A DNA stretch of 64,000 bases from Actinokineospora enzanensis DSM 44649 (GCF_000374445.1 NZ_KB894407.1:62001-126000); one strand, 5' to 3'. Positions 8,523 to 17,163 are shown, numbered from the stretch's first letter. Translations and numbers: made by a program. The notes: generated by a model from the sequence alone, not told the origin.

Positions 8523-9688
8523 GACGTGCTCCTGCTCAGGCCGGTGCTGACCGGCTCCTCGGTGACCAGACCGGCGAGTGCCGCGGCCGCGGCGGCGGCG
8601 CCGCCCGCCTCGGCGAAGGACTCCCGGACGCGTGCGGCGGCGACCCGGTAGCCCGGACCGCCCAGTACCTCGGTGATCGCGGCGCGCAGCAGGCCCGCGT
8701 CGGCGCGGGCGAACCCCACCCGCACGCCCGCGCCCGCGGCGACCACCTGGTTGGCGTTGATCGGCTGGTCGTGCCGGATCGGCGCGACGACCAGCGGGAC
8801 CCCGTGCGCCAGCGACTCGCACACGGTGTTCAGACCGCCGTGCGTGACGACCAGGTCCATCCGCGGCAGCAGGTCCAACATCGGGACCCGGGGCAGCGCG
8901 ATCAGGTGTCCGGGCAGGTCGGGCAGGTTCTCGGCGACGAACACCGCCTGCACGTCCAGCGGCGTCAGTGCCGCGACCGCCTCGCTCAGGAACCGCTCGG
9001 ACACGTCGTCGGCGAGGGTGCCGACCGAGACCAGCACGTGCGGCCGGTCGGGGTCGAGCCACTCCCACGGGAAGTCCGGCTGGTTGGGGCGCTCGGCCAG
9101 CATCGGCCCGACGAACCGGAACCGGTCCGGGAATCCGGAACCGGCCAGCGCGGCGGTGGTGCTGGCGAGTACGAGATGGGGGGAGAACCGCAGGTCGAGG
9201 TACTCGTCGGCCGGGAGTCCCGCTTTGTCCCACAGATGTTGCACGCGCCCGGTGAGCCAGGCGTGCACCCGCGGCAGGTCGGTGAGCGGCTCGCCGAGGT
9301 CCATGGTCGAGCAGGCCAGGGTCGCCCAGGTCAGGCCCAGCCGGTGGGCGGCGATCGCGCCCGCGGGGGAGTGCTGGTCGACCACCAGCACGTCCGGCCG
9401 GAACTCGGTCGCGGCGCGTTCCACCGCGGGCAGGCTGAACTTGGCGAACGGGACGATGAACCGGTCCCAGACCGACCGGATGGCGGCCAGGCCGTGGTCG
9501 GACTGCGGGCGGTGCAGCCGCGTGCCGGTGGGGAAGACCAGGGCGTTCTCGCCCAACAGCGGGCGCAGGTGCATCTCCGGGCCGACGTAGGCGACCTCGT
9601 GACCGGCCCGGAGCAACGCCTGGCCCACGCCGTGCGCGGGGTTGACGTGCCCGGCGAGCGGCGGGACGACGAACAGGAACCGGCTCAT
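8519..9688 (-). CDS. MGT-type glycosyltransferase (GT1, GT-B fold)
   Basis: This 389-residue protein starts RFLFVVPPLAGHVNPAHGVG, typical of macrolide/UDP-glycosyltransferases. The C-terminal sugar-nucleotide binding region has LVSVGTLADD, then VVTHGGLNTVCESLAHGVPL and APIRHDQPINANQV. It would transfer a sugar from an NDP donor to the cluster product or a carrier-bound intermediate. No deoxysugar genes are visible in the window, so the sugar may be a primary-metabolism one (inference). The ATG overlaps the upstream ACP stop by 4 bases, and its stop overlaps the ATPase start. Confidence 0.9.
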   Translation of the reverse strand: MSRFLFVVPPLAGHVNPAHGVGQALLRAGHEVAYVGPEMHLRPLLGENALVFPTGTRLHRPQSDHGLAAIRSVWDRFIVPFAKFSLPAVERAATEFRPDVLVVDQHSPAGAIAAHRLGLTWATLACSTMDLGEPLTDLPRVHAWLTGRVQHLWDKAGLPADEYLDLRFSPHLVLASTTAALAGSGFPDRFRFVGPMLAERPNQPDFPWEWLDPDRPHVLVSVGTLADDVSERFLSEAVAALTPLDVQAVFVAENLPDLPGHLIALPRVPMLDLLPRMDLVVTHGGLNTVCESLAHGVPLVVAPIRHDQPINANQVVAAGAGVRVGFARADAGLLRAAITEVLGGPGYRVAAARVRESFAEAGGAAAAAAALAGLVTEEPVSTGLSRSTS

Positions 9689-9960
9689 GCGGACACCGTC
9701 GAGCGGTCGGCCACGTACTCCACGACCTGCCCCACGGTGAATCCGATGATCTCGTCGAGCCCCAGCCCGCGCACGTGCCCGGCCAGGTCCACCGCCGGGC
9801 CGAACCGCCGGGCCAGCGCCGCGCTCGCGGCGGTCAGATCCAGGCTGTCGAACCGCAGATCGCCCTCCAGGGTGGCATTCGGCGTAATTTCCGGCGGGCA
9901 TCCGCCGCACGGGCCGACCACCTCTCGGAGTATTCCGGCGATCTCTTCGAAAAGCGCCAT
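9685..9960 (-). CDS. Acyl carrier protein
   Basis: This 91-residue acidic protein has the phosphopantetheine attachment context GDLRFDSLDL (Ser near residue 41), helix II LTAASAALARRFG and helix III VGQVVEYVADR. The ATG at 9960 has a GGAGG RBS seven bases upstream. A Cys-containing stretch, GPCGGCPPEI, before helix I is unusual for ACPs. It is the first gene of the minus-strand operon and lies back to back with the condensation-protein operon. It would carry an acyl or aminoacyl unit after activation by the Sfp-type transferase at 13640. Confidence 0.87.
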   Translation of the reverse strand: MALFEEIAGILREVVGPCGGCPPEITPNATLEGDLRFDSLDLTAASAALARRFGPAVDLAGHVRGLGLDEIIGFTVGQVVEYVADRSTVSA

Positions 9961-10072
9961 CGCGCGACCTCCACAACACCGGTTGCGCGCCAAGGTACCG
10001 CACCGCCCGCACCCCGTCACGAACAATCTCGGCGAACCGGTGGTCGGATGAAAGAGGGTGCCGAGTGGAGTA

Positions 10073-10102
10073 TTGACACTCCCGTTTCGCGCTGCCGACA
10101 AT
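10073..10102 (+). promoter_or_regulatory. Sigma-70-type promoter for the 10140-18584 operon
   Basis: TTGACA (10073-10078) is a perfect -35 box; GACAAT (10097-10102) follows after 18 bases as a -10 box. The start codon at 10140 has a GGGGAG RBS. The divergent ACP operon starts at 9960, so the 179-base gap serves both directions. Confidence 0.6.
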
Positions 10103-10139
10103 GCCCCGGAGACCTACATTCCGGCGGGGAGACAGCAGC

Positions 10140-11504
10140 ATGACGGACAGGATCCTCGTCGATTTCCGCGGCCCCGGCTCGGGCGTCGGCGAGCTGACCT
10201 GGGGACAGCGCACCGTGTGGCGGGTGGTGGTCAAGACCGGCCGCTCGGAGACCATGGGCGGCGTCGTTCCGCTGCCCGCGGGGTCCACGGTGGACGACTC
10301 GGTCGCCGTGCTGCGCTACGTGATGGGCAGGCACCAGTCCCTGCGCACCCGGCTCAGCTTCGACGGCGCGGACGGCGGACCCCGGCAGCGGGTGTCCGAG
10401 TCCGGGCAGATCGCCCTGGAGGTGGTGGACGCCGGGATCGACGACCCGGCCGAGGTGGCCGAGCAGGTCCGGCGCCGCTACGCGGACACCGACTTCGACT
10501 ACGAGCACGAGTGGCCGGTGCGGATGGCCGTCGTGGTCGCAGGCGCCGACCGGGCCGCGACGCACTCGGTGGCGGTGTACAACCACCTGGCCATCGACGC
10601 GCACGGGATGGAGGCCATGATCGCCGATCTGTCCACTATGGACCACAAGACCGGCGGGCCGACCATGCCGCTGGACTGCACCCAGCCGTTGGAGCTGGCC
10701 GAGCAGCAGCGCAAGCCCAACGTGCTGCGCAACAGCGAGGCCGCGCTGCGCTACTGGGAGCGGGTCCTGCGCGCCGTCGCGCCAAGACGGGTCGACGGTG
10801 AGTCGGACGACCGGCGCGAACCGCGCTGGGGCACCCTGTCGCTGGAGTCGCCCGCCGCGCTGCTGGCCACCCAGGCCATCGCCGCCCGGCTGGGCACCGA
10901 CACCTCGCCCGTGCTCCTCGCAGGCTACGCGTCCGCGCTGGCCCGCACGGTCGGCAACAACCCGGTCGTGCTCCAGATCGCGGTCAACAACCGGTTCCGG
11001 CAGTCCCTGCTCGGCTCGGTGAGCACGATGGCGCAGACCTGCCCGCTCATGGTCGACCTGGCCGAGGTGCCGTTCGACGAAGCCGTGCACCGCGCCCGGC
11101 AGGCCACCATGGTCACCTACAAGTACGCCTACTACGACCCGGAGCGGCGTGCCGCCATGGTCGAGGCGGTGGCCGCGGACCTGGGCGGCCCGGTCGAGAT
11201 GGACACCTACTTCAACGACCGTCGCCCGCCCGGCCGCGAGGAGCGCTTCCTGGTCGCGCCGGAGCCGGAGGAGATCCTGGCCGCGCGCGAACGGACCACC
11301 CACGAGTGGGTGAGCTGGACCGATGTGGACAACCCGTTGCTCTATCTGGACGTCGACGAGGAGCCCGCCGCGGTCCGCTTCAGCCTCACCGCCGACACCC
11401 ACCGGGTGGCGCCCGCCGACGCGCTCGGGCTGCTCACCGAGGTGGAGACCGTCCTGGTCGCCGCGGCGCTGGACCCGGCGGCCACCACCGGCGTGTCGGC
11501 ATGA
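10140..11504 (+). CDS. Stand-alone condensation-domain-like protein 1
   Basis: This 454-residue protein has the NRPS condensation/acyltransferase fold signature without any fused adenylation or carrier domain. The HHxxxDG region reads YNHLAIDAHGMEAM: the second (catalytic) His and the Asp are kept, while the first His is Asn. N-terminal LTWGQRTVWR and later TYFNDRRPP recur in the paralogues at 17157 and 47960. It may catalyse amide or ester formation between carrier-bound units, for example from the SerRS-like ligase's carrier protein. It is the first gene of the operon, and its stop overlaps the KAS III ATG by 4 bases. Confidence 0.85.
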   Translation: MTDRILVDFRGPGSGVGELTWGQRTVWRVVVKTGRSETMGGVVPLPAGSTVDDSVAVLRYVMGRHQSLRTRLSFDGADGGPRQRVSESGQIALEVVDAGIDDPAEVAEQVRRRYADTDFDYEHEWPVRMAVVVAGADRAATHSVAVYNHLAIDAHGMEAMIADLSTMDHKTGGPTMPLDCTQPLELAEQQRKPNVLRNSEAALRYWERVLRAVAPRRVDGESDDRREPRWGTLSLESPAALLATQAIAARLGTDTSPVLLAGYASALARTVGNNPVVLQIAVNNRFRQSLLGSVSTMAQTCPLMVDLAEVPFDEAVHRARQATMVTYKYAYYDPERRAAMVEAVAADLGGPVEMDTYFNDRRPPGREERFLVAPEPEEILAARERTTHEWVSWTDVDNPLLYLDVDEEPAAVRFSLTADTHRVAPADALGLLTEVETVLVAAALDPAATTGVSA

Positions 11505-12433
11505 CCGCGCTGGCCGAGGTCTCGACGTACCTGCCGCCCGATCTCGTCCCGTTGGAGGAGCTCGCCGACCGGGTCGGCCTGACCGAACGCCAGGTGCGCC
11601 TGTTCCGCCGTTTCCACGGCCTGGACAGGATCTGCCTGGACCGCGACGGCACCGTGCTGGACCTGCTGCTGGCGGCCGCTTCCGGCCTGGAAACCTTGCG
11701 CGGCAACGAACACCGCGTGCGGTACGTGATCTACGCGCGCGGGATGCCCGCCGCCGTGCCATACCCGTACGACCCGCTGCGGGAGCTGTGCGGGAAGCTC
11801 GGCCTCGACCACGCGCTGTCGTTCACCGTCACCCACCAGGCGTGTGCCACCGGGTTGCTGGCGATCGACGTGGCGGGCCGGATGCTGGCCGACGACCCCG
11901 ATCCGGACGCGCTGGCGCTGGTGGTGTCGGGGGAGAAGACGTTCACCCCGGACGCCATGCTGGTCCCGGAGACGGCCGTCTTCGGCGAGGGCGCCGCCGC
12001 CGCGCTGATCAGCGCGGACGGCCCACGCGACCGTCTGGTCTCCTACACCACCAGCATCCGCGGCGACTTCGACGGCAGGCTGGTCGTCGACCCGACACTG
12101 GCCCTCCGCTTCCAGAACGAGTACCCGGCGCTGCTGTCCGAGGTGCTGCTGGCCGCGGTGGAACGGTCCGGGACGCCGCTGGCCGAGATGGCGGTCCTGT
12201 TGCCGCACAACGTGAACGCGGTCTCCTGGCGGCGGGTGGCCAAACGCATCGGCTACCCGGTGGAGCGGGTGGTGCTGGACAACGTGCCGGTCACCGGGCA
12301 CAGCTTCGCCGCCGACCCGTTCCTCAACTACCGCACCGCCCTGGACCGGGGGCTGCTGCGGCCGGGGGACCGGTACCTGGTGGGCGCCGCGGGACTGGGC
12401 GCCACGTTCTCCGCGATGGTCTTCGAGCACTAG
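11501..12433 (+). CDS. KAS III-like ketoacyl synthase with altered third catalytic residue
   Basis: This 310-residue thiolase-fold enzyme resembles FabH/KAS III. The nucleophile lies in THQACATGLLAID (Cys near residue 111) and the His in LPHNVNAVSW (near 237). Where FabH has the GNTSAAS Asn, this protein reads TGHSFAADPFLNYRTAL, so the third triad residue appears to be His. Such departures occur in KAS III relatives that act as acyltransferases or use unusual substrates. GAAGLGATFSAMVFEH closes the fold. It would prime a chain or transfer an acyl unit onto the ACP encoded next. Confidence 0.87.
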   Translation: MTALAEVSTYLPPDLVPLEELADRVGLTERQVRLFRRFHGLDRICLDRDGTVLDLLLAAASGLETLRGNEHRVRYVIYARGMPAAVPYPYDPLRELCGKLGLDHALSFTVTHQACATGLLAIDVAGRMLADDPDPDALALVVSGEKTFTPDAMLVPETAVFGEGAAAALISADGPRDRLVSYTTSIRGDFDGRLVVDPTLALRFQNEYPALLSEVLLAAVERSGTPLAEMAVLLPHNVNAVSWRRVAKRIGYPVERVVLDNVPVTGHSFAADPFLNYRTALDRGLLRPGDRYLVGAAGLGATFSAMVFEH

Positions 12434-12450
12434 TTCTGATGGGAGGACCC

Positions 12451-12765
12451 GTGGGGTCTGTGGAGATAGTCGAGTCCGATGTCACAGCCGAGACCGCCGA
12501 TGTCACCGCGTTGCGGGACAGGGTGACCGCGAGCATGAGCGAGCTGCTGCCGCGCGTGCTCAAGCGGGACGTCCCGGAACTGAACGCGGACACGACGCTG
12601 TTCGCCGGGCTCGGCCTGAGCTCGGCCAGCACCCTGGAGCTGCTGCTGGAGCTGGAGGACGAGCTGGAGATCCAGATCGACGTCGAGGAGATCGACCAGG
12701 GCGACCTGGAGACCGTCGGCACCCTGGCCCGCTACATCGCCACGCACACCGTCGCGGACGAGTGA
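12451..12765 (+). CDS. Acyl/aminoacyl carrier protein
   Basis: This is a small acidic carrier protein of about 104 residues with LFAGLGLSSASTLELLLELE, in which the usual DSL is SSA; the attached Ser is one of this pair. Helix II LELLLELEDELEIQI and the closing VGTLARYIATH are typical. The GTG at 12451 has GGGAGG just upstream; an ATG at 12439 in the same frame is the alternative. It lies two genes before the transferase that would pantetheinylate it and near the SerRS-like ligase, whose family charges carrier proteins with small amino acids, so it is the best candidate partner. Confidence 0.85.
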   Translation: MGSVEIVESDVTAETADVTALRDRVTASMSELLPRVLKRDVPELNADTTLFAGLGLSSASTLELLLELEDELEIQIDVEEIDQGDLETVGTLARYIATHTVADE

Positions 12766-13643
12766 TGTTCGGCTCCGGCCCGCCCGGCGCGCCCGCCCCA
12801 CCGGCCCGGTTGGTCGGCGCGCTGTCCCGGGTGTTCGACGAGACCTCGCCGACCGCGCTGGACCCGGCGCTGCGCCCGTTCCTGGCGGACCTGGTCCGCC
12901 CGTACGGGACGGCGCTGCGCGAGGACCTGCTGGCCGCGGGCGTCGGGCACTCGTTCGGCGAGATGGCCGAGCGGCTGCTGCCCGCGGTCGTGGGCCCGGA
13001 CGAGCCGGTGGACCTGCTGATCGTTGCGTTCGCCATGCACGACCTGAGACTGGGCCGTGCCACCGCGTGCTACCTGAGCGACCGGTGTCCGGGCAAGCCC
13101 AACGCGTTCGCCGTGTGCGACCAGGGCTCGGGCGCGGCGTTCACCGCGTTGCGACTGGCCGGGTCCTATCTGGGCACACCGGACTGCTCGCGGGCGCTGG
13201 TGTTCGTGGTGGAACAGTCCGCTTTGCACTACGAACCGCTCGCGCCCGCGCCGATACCCGACCGGCACACCGCTGTCGTGTTACGCCTGGAGTCCGGTTC
13301 GGACGGTGCGCCGGTCGCCGGTCGTCAGCACACCGGGGTGGACGCCAAGCGGCTGCCTGGCCTGTTATTGGCGGAGATCGGCCGGGTGTCCGGCGATCGC
13401 GAGGACGTCACGGTCGTCGGCTCGGCCCGGTTGGCCGCCGCCGCGCCCGGCCTGGTCGACGTCGTGACCGACGCCGGTCAGCCCTATACCGGGATCTGGG
13501 CGGACCTGGCCGGGCGCGCCGACGGGCTGGTCGTGCTCGCCGACCACGAGCCGTCGCACGGTCTGCTTTGTCTATCCACAGTGGACTTCAAGAGTGCTGC
13601 GAAATCCACTATGGACGCGGATCCGGTCGGGGTGGCAGCATGA
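12765..13643 (+). CDS. KAS III/thiolase-like partner protein
   Basis: This protein of about 292 residues shows weak thiolase-fold features: LLIVAFAMHDLRLGRATACYLSDR, then NAFAVCDQGSGAAFTALRLA with a possible nucleophilic Cys near residue 120, then ALVFVVEQSALHY. The C-terminal half lacks the His and Asn motifs of a normal KAS III. It may be a degenerate partner of the KAS III at 11501, or an acyltransferase. I use the ATG at 12765, which overlaps the ACP stop (TGATG); a GTG at 12762 is equally in frame. Its stop overlaps the transferase start by 4 bases. The assignment is tentative. Confidence 0.72.
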   Translation: MFGSGPPGAPAPPARLVGALSRVFDETSPTALDPALRPFLADLVRPYGTALREDLLAAGVGHSFGEMAERLLPAVVGPDEPVDLLIVAFAMHDLRLGRATACYLSDRCPGKPNAFAVCDQGSGAAFTALRLAGSYLGTPDCSRALVFVVEQSALHYEPLAPAPIPDRHTAVVLRLESGSDGAPVAGRQHTGVDAKRLPGLLLAEIGRVSGDREDVTVVGSARLAAAAPGLVDVVTDAGQPYTGIWADLAGRADGLVVLADHEPSHGLLCLSTVDFKSAAKSTMDADPVGVAA

Positions 13644-14311
13644 GCGAGGCCGACACCGTGTGCGTCTGGCTGGTCGACTCGGCGCTGCCCCCGGTGCTGA
13701 TGAGCGAGCTGGCAGCCTCCCTGGACGAGGGCGAGCGGCGCCGCGCGGACGAGATGGACCCGCTGCGGCGGCGGGAGTTCGTGGCCGCGCACGGGGCCGC
13801 GCGGCTGCTCACCGGTCGGGTGCTCGGCATGGCGCCCGACCGGGTCCGCTGGCGGATCGGCAGGCACGGCAAGCCCGAGGTCGACGGGCTGCGGGTGAGC
13901 CTGTCCCGCTCGTCCGGGCTGGCCATGTTCGCCTGCACCGCCCGCCGCGCGATCGGCGTCGACCTGCAGCGGGTCGACGAAGGCCTGGACGTCGGCCGCA
14001 CCGCCGACCGCTACTACCCGGCCGACGAGGCCAGGCACGTGGCCGACTGCCCGCCGCACGAGCGGCCCACCCGTTTCACCGGGCTGCTCACCCGCAAGGA
14101 GGCGTGCGTGAAGGCCGCGGGCGGGCGGCTGTTCCCCGGGCTGCGGCTGCCGGTGCACGGGCGGGCGGTGGTCCGCCAGGCCGACGGCCCTTACCGGGTG
14201 CGGGACCTGCCCGCGCCCACCGGCTACGCGGCCGCGGTCGCGCTGGCCGGGATCGACGACTACCGGGTCCGCGCGCACCGCTGGCCCGACGAAGGAGTAC
14301 GACCATGGTGA
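13640..14311 (+). CDS. 4'-phosphopantetheinyl transferase (Sfp type)
   Basis: This 223-residue protein carries the Sfp/AcpT signatures: RREFVAAHGAARLLTGRVLG at the N-terminal half, IGVDLQRVDE (magnesium-binding Asp, near residues 110-120) and LLTRKEACVKAAGG (near 150-163). It transfers phosphopantetheine from CoA to the Ser of carrier proteins, here presumably the two ACPs of this cluster. A dedicated transferase within the operon supports a carrier-protein-dependent pathway. It overlaps the upstream stop by 4 bases and the downstream SerRS-like start by 7. Confidence 0.92.
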   Translation: MSEADTVCVWLVDSALPPVLMSELAASLDEGERRRADEMDPLRRREFVAAHGAARLLTGRVLGMAPDRVRWRIGRHGKPEVDGLRVSLSRSSGLAMFACTARRAIGVDLQRVDEGLDVGRTADRYYPADEARHVADCPPHERPTRFTGLLTRKEACVKAAGGRLFPGLRLPVHGRAVVRQADGPYRVRDLPAPTGYAAAVALAGIDDYRVRAHRWPDEGVRPW

Positions 14312-15186
14312 ACCTCGGCGAGACGGACCTCCCGCTCGGCACCGGCGTCCCCGGGGTCTACCTGTCCCCGCCCGGGTTCGAGCGGGTGATCGACCTGTTG
14401 CGCTCGGGTGTCGCCGCGCTGGCCGCGGACGAGCCGTTCCAGCGCCTGGTGATCCCGCCGGTGATCTCCCGGCAGACCATCGAGCGCGCCGGGTACGTGC
14501 AGGCGTTCCCGAACCTGCTCGGCACCGTGCACGGCTACGGCGGCACTCCCAGCGGTTGGGCCCGGCTCAAGCCGCTGGTCGAGGAGGGCGGCGAGTGGTA
14601 CGCGCAGCAGCAGATCGGTGACCTGGTGCTGCTGCCCGCCGCCTGCTACCCCGTCTACGCCACGCTCGCCGACCGGACTCTCGACGAGCCTGCGAAGGTG
14701 TCCGTGGAGGCGTCCTGCTTCCGGCAGGAGGCGACCAGCGAACCGGGACGGCTGCGCTCGTTCCGGATGCTGGAGCTGGTCACCGTGGCCACCGACGAGG
14801 ACTGTCTCAAGTGGCGGGCCGCGCGGCTGGAACAGGTGGAGGGCTGGTTCACCGAGCTGGGCCTGGCGGTGTCGGTGGAGGTCGCCGACGACCCGTTCTT
14901 CGGTCCCGGCCGCAAGGTCTACCAGGCGGCGCAACGCATGCAGGAGCTCAAGTGGGAGCTGCGCGTGCCGCTGGCGGACGGCACGGTCCAGGCCGTGGCC
15001 TCGGCCAACTACCACAAGGAACACTTCGGCGAGACCTTCGGCATCACCGCGGGCGGCGCCCCCGCGCACACCTCATGTGTCGCGTTCGGACTCGAACGAC
15101 TGGCCATGGCGCTGATCAACCGGCACGGCAAGGACTCCACGCGGTGGCCCGGCGACGTGCTGGCCGCGCTCGGGGGCGCCCGATGA
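14305..15186 (+). CDS. Amino acid:[carrier protein] ligase (truncated SerRS-like class II synthetase)
   Basis: This 293-residue protein is a class II aminoacyl-tRNA synthetase catalytic core with no N-terminal tRNA-binding arm. Motif 2 is visible as EASCFRQEATSEPGRLRSFR and motif 3 as SCVAFGLERLAMAL. Cys114, a Glu near 157 and Cys258 match the Cys-Glu-Cys zinc arrangement of archaeal-type SerRS and of amino acid:carrier-protein ligases, which adenylate Gly or Ala and load it on a dedicated carrier protein instead of tRNA. With an ACP and a phosphopantetheinyl transferase next door, loading an amino acid onto the 12451 ACP is the best reading. The ATG at 14305 has an AAGGAG RBS. The amino acid cannot be told by eye. 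Confidence 0.85.
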   Translation: MVNLGETDLPLGTGVPGVYLSPPGFERVIDLLRSGVAALAADEPFQRLVIPPVISRQTIERAGYVQAFPNLLGTVHGYGGTPSGWARLKPLVEEGGEWYAQQQIGDLVLLPAACYPVYATLADRTLDEPAKVSVEASCFRQEATSEPGRLRSFRMLELVTVATDEDCLKWRAARLEQVEGWFTELGLAVSVEVADDPFFGPGRKVYQAAQRMQELKWELRVPLADGTVQAVASANYHKEHFGETFGITAGGAPAHTSCVAFGLERLAMALINRHGKDSTRWPGDVLAALGGAR

Positions 15187-16157
15187 CCGCGCCGGACAGC
15201 GTCGCGCTGTACCGGATGATCCGGTTCATCCGGCGGTTCGAGGAACGGTCGGTCGACCTGGTCAAGTCCGGGGAGATCGTCAGCGGGGTGCACCCGTGCA
15301 TCGGCCAGGAGGCCGTGTCCGCCGGGGCCTGCGCGACCCTGGAACCCGACGACATCGTGCTGTCCAGCCACCGCGGCCACGGGCATCTGCTGGCCAAGGG
15401 CTGCGACCCGGCCAGGGTGATGGCCGAGATGGCCGGGCGCGTCACCGGGATCGACAAGGGGCGCGGCGGCTCGTTCCATCCCTCGGACTTCTCCGCGAAC
15501 GTCTACAACGCGACCGGTACGGTGGGACACGGTTCCGGCATCGCGGCCGGGATCGCCTGGGCGGCGGTGAAAGCCGGGAAGTCCACTGTGGTCATGAGCT
15601 TCTTCGGCGACGGCGCGGTCACCCAGGGTGCGCTGCTGGAGGGCTTCAACCTGGCCGGGCTGTGGAACCTGCCGGTGGTCTATATTTGCGAGAACAACGG
15701 ATACGCCACGACACTTCCCGTTCAGACCGCGGTTTCCGGTACGATCACAGGGCGCGGCGAGGCGTTCGGCATCCCGTCCTCCACAGTGGATGGACAGGAC
15801 GCGGAGACCGTCTTCGCGGCGGTGTCCGAGGCGGTCGAGCGCGCTCGCTCCGGTGGCGGTCCCTCGCTGCTGGAGATGCGCACCTACCGCTACCACGGGC
15901 ACCACACGTTCGAGCTCAAGACCCGGCTGAAGTACCGGGAGCAGGCCGAGATCGACGAGTGGCGGCTGCGCGACCCGCTCGACATCCAGGCCGCCCGGGT
16001 GGCCGCGGACGTCCGCGCGCGCATCGACGACGAGGTGGAGCGCGAGCTGGACGAGGTCGTCCGGTTCGCGGTCGAGAGCCCGCGGCCGGACCCGGCCGAC
16101 GCCACCGACCACATGTACGCCGACGGGTTCCGACCCCGCGCGGGCGTCTCGCTGTAG
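15183..16157 (+). CDS. Thiamine-diphosphate E1 alpha subunit (pyruvate/2-oxoacid dehydrogenase-like)
   Basis: This 324-residue protein has the ThDP motif GDGAVTQGALLEG...ENN (near residues 142-173), plus SSHRGHGHLLAKG and GRGGSFHPSD as in PDH/acetoin dehydrogenase E1 alpha chains, and TYRYHGHH near 235. It would decarboxylate a 2-oxoacid or cleave a ketose with the beta subunit. No E2 or E3 gene is in the window. In quinocarcin and naphthyridinomycin pathways E1-like proteins feed a two-carbon glycolyl unit to an ACP, which is a plausible role here (inference). The ATG overlaps the ligase stop by 4 bases. Confidence 0.9.
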   Translation: MTAPDSVALYRMIRFIRRFEERSVDLVKSGEIVSGVHPCIGQEAVSAGACATLEPDDIVLSSHRGHGHLLAKGCDPARVMAEMAGRVTGIDKGRGGSFHPSDFSANVYNATGTVGHGSGIAAGIAWAAVKAGKSTVVMSFFGDGAVTQGALLEGFNLAGLWNLPVVYICENNGYATTLPVQTAVSGTITGRGEAFGIPSSTVDGQDAETVFAAVSEAVERARSGGGPSLLEMRTYRYHGHHTFELKTRLKYREQAEIDEWRLRDPLDIQAARVAADVRARIDDEVERELDEVVRFAVESPRPDPADATDHMYADGFRPRAGVSL

Positions 16158-16185
16158 CACTCCGCACACGGGGAAAGGGGGAGGA

Positions 16186-17163
16186 ATGCCCAAGCTGTCC
16201 TACCTGAAGGCGCTCAACCGCGCCCTCGGCGACGAGATGACCCGGGACGAGTCGGTCTTCGTCCTCGGCGAGGACATGAACTTCGCGCTCACCAACGTGA
16301 CCGCCGGGTTCCTGGACCGCTTCGGCCCCGACCGGGTGGTGGAGGTGCCGCTCACCGAGCAGGGCTTCACCAACTTCGCCACCGGCGCGGCGCTGGCCGG
16401 TCGCCGTCCCGTGGTGGAGTTCCAGATCCCGTTCCTGTTGCTGCTGGTGTTCGAGCAGATCACCAACCAGGCCAACAAGTTCCTGCTGATGAGCGGCGGC
16501 CAGCGCAGCGTCCCGGTCACCTACCTGATGCCCGCCGCGGGCTGGCGGCCCGGGTGGGGCGCGCAGCACTCCGACCAGCCGTACAGCCTGTTCGCGCACA
16601 TGGGCGTGAAGACCGTGCTGCCCGCCACCCCCACCGACGCCTACGGACTGTTGACCACGGCCATCCGCGACGACGACCCGGTGGTGTTCTTCGGGCCGCT
16701 GGCGTCGCTGACCGTGCGCGAGGACGTCGACTACGCCGATCTCGGACCGATCCCGCTGGGTTCCGGCCGGGTGCACCGGGCCGGAACCGACGTCACGGTC
16801 GTGGCGTTGGGCCACCTGGTGCACGAGGCGCTCGCGGTGGCGGACGAGCTGGCCGCCGAGGCGTCGATCGAGGTGTGGGACCCGCGGTCGGTGTACCCGT
16901 TCGACTGGACCGGGCTGGCCGAGTCGGTGGCGCGCACCGGGCGGCTGGTCGTGTTCGACGACTCCAACCGGTCCTGCGGCATGGGCGCGGAGATCCTGGC
17001 CACGGCGGCGGAGGAGATGCGGCTGACCGCGCCGCCGCGCCGGGTGACCAGACCGGACGGGGCGATAGTGGGCGCCGTCCCGGAACTGGACGTGGTGTTG
17101 CAGCCGACCCGGGCGCAGCTGGCGGAAGCCGTGCGCGCGGTGCTCAAGAGCCCCGGATGGTGA
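16186..17163 (+). CDS. Thiamine-diphosphate E1 beta subunit (transketolase-like)
   Basis: This 325-residue partner of the E1 alpha chain begins SYLKALNRALGDEM, with FVLGEDM, then the conserved PLTEQGFTNFATGAALAG and FEQITNQANKF. The C-terminal transketolase domain has DVTVVALGHLVHEAL and later EVWDPRSVYPFDW and VVFDDSNRSCGMGAEI. A strong RBS (GGGGGAGG) precedes the ATG after a 28-base gap. The pair forms the active site at the subunit interface. Its position between the amino acid ligase and a condensation protein argues for a biosynthetic role rather than central metabolism. Confidence 0.9.
   Translation: MPKLSYLKALNRALGDEMTRDESVFVLGEDMNFALTNVTAGFLDRFGPDRVVEVPLTEQGFTNFATGAALAGRRPVVEFQIPFLLLLVFEQITNQANKFLLMSGGQRSVPVTYLMPAAGWRPGWGAQHSDQPYSLFAHMGVKTVLPATPTDAYGLLTTAIRDDDPVVFFGPLASLTVREDVDYADLGPIPLGSGRVHRAGTDVTVVALGHLVHEALAVADELAAEASIEVWDPRSVYPFDWTGLAESVARTGRLVVFDDSNRSCGMGAEILATAAEEMRLTAPPRRVTRPDGAIVGAVPELDVVLQPTRAQLAEAVRAVLKSPGW

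Noticed and set aside
14305-15186. A housekeeping or resistance seryl-tRNA synthetase.
   Set aside because: The protein is only the catalytic core and lacks the tRNA-binding helical arm required for SerRS function.
15183-17163. E1 alpha/beta genes as a housekeeping pyruvate or branched-chain dehydrogenase.
   Set aside because: No E2 or E3 follows, and the genes overlap or closely adjoin dedicated biosynthetic genes.
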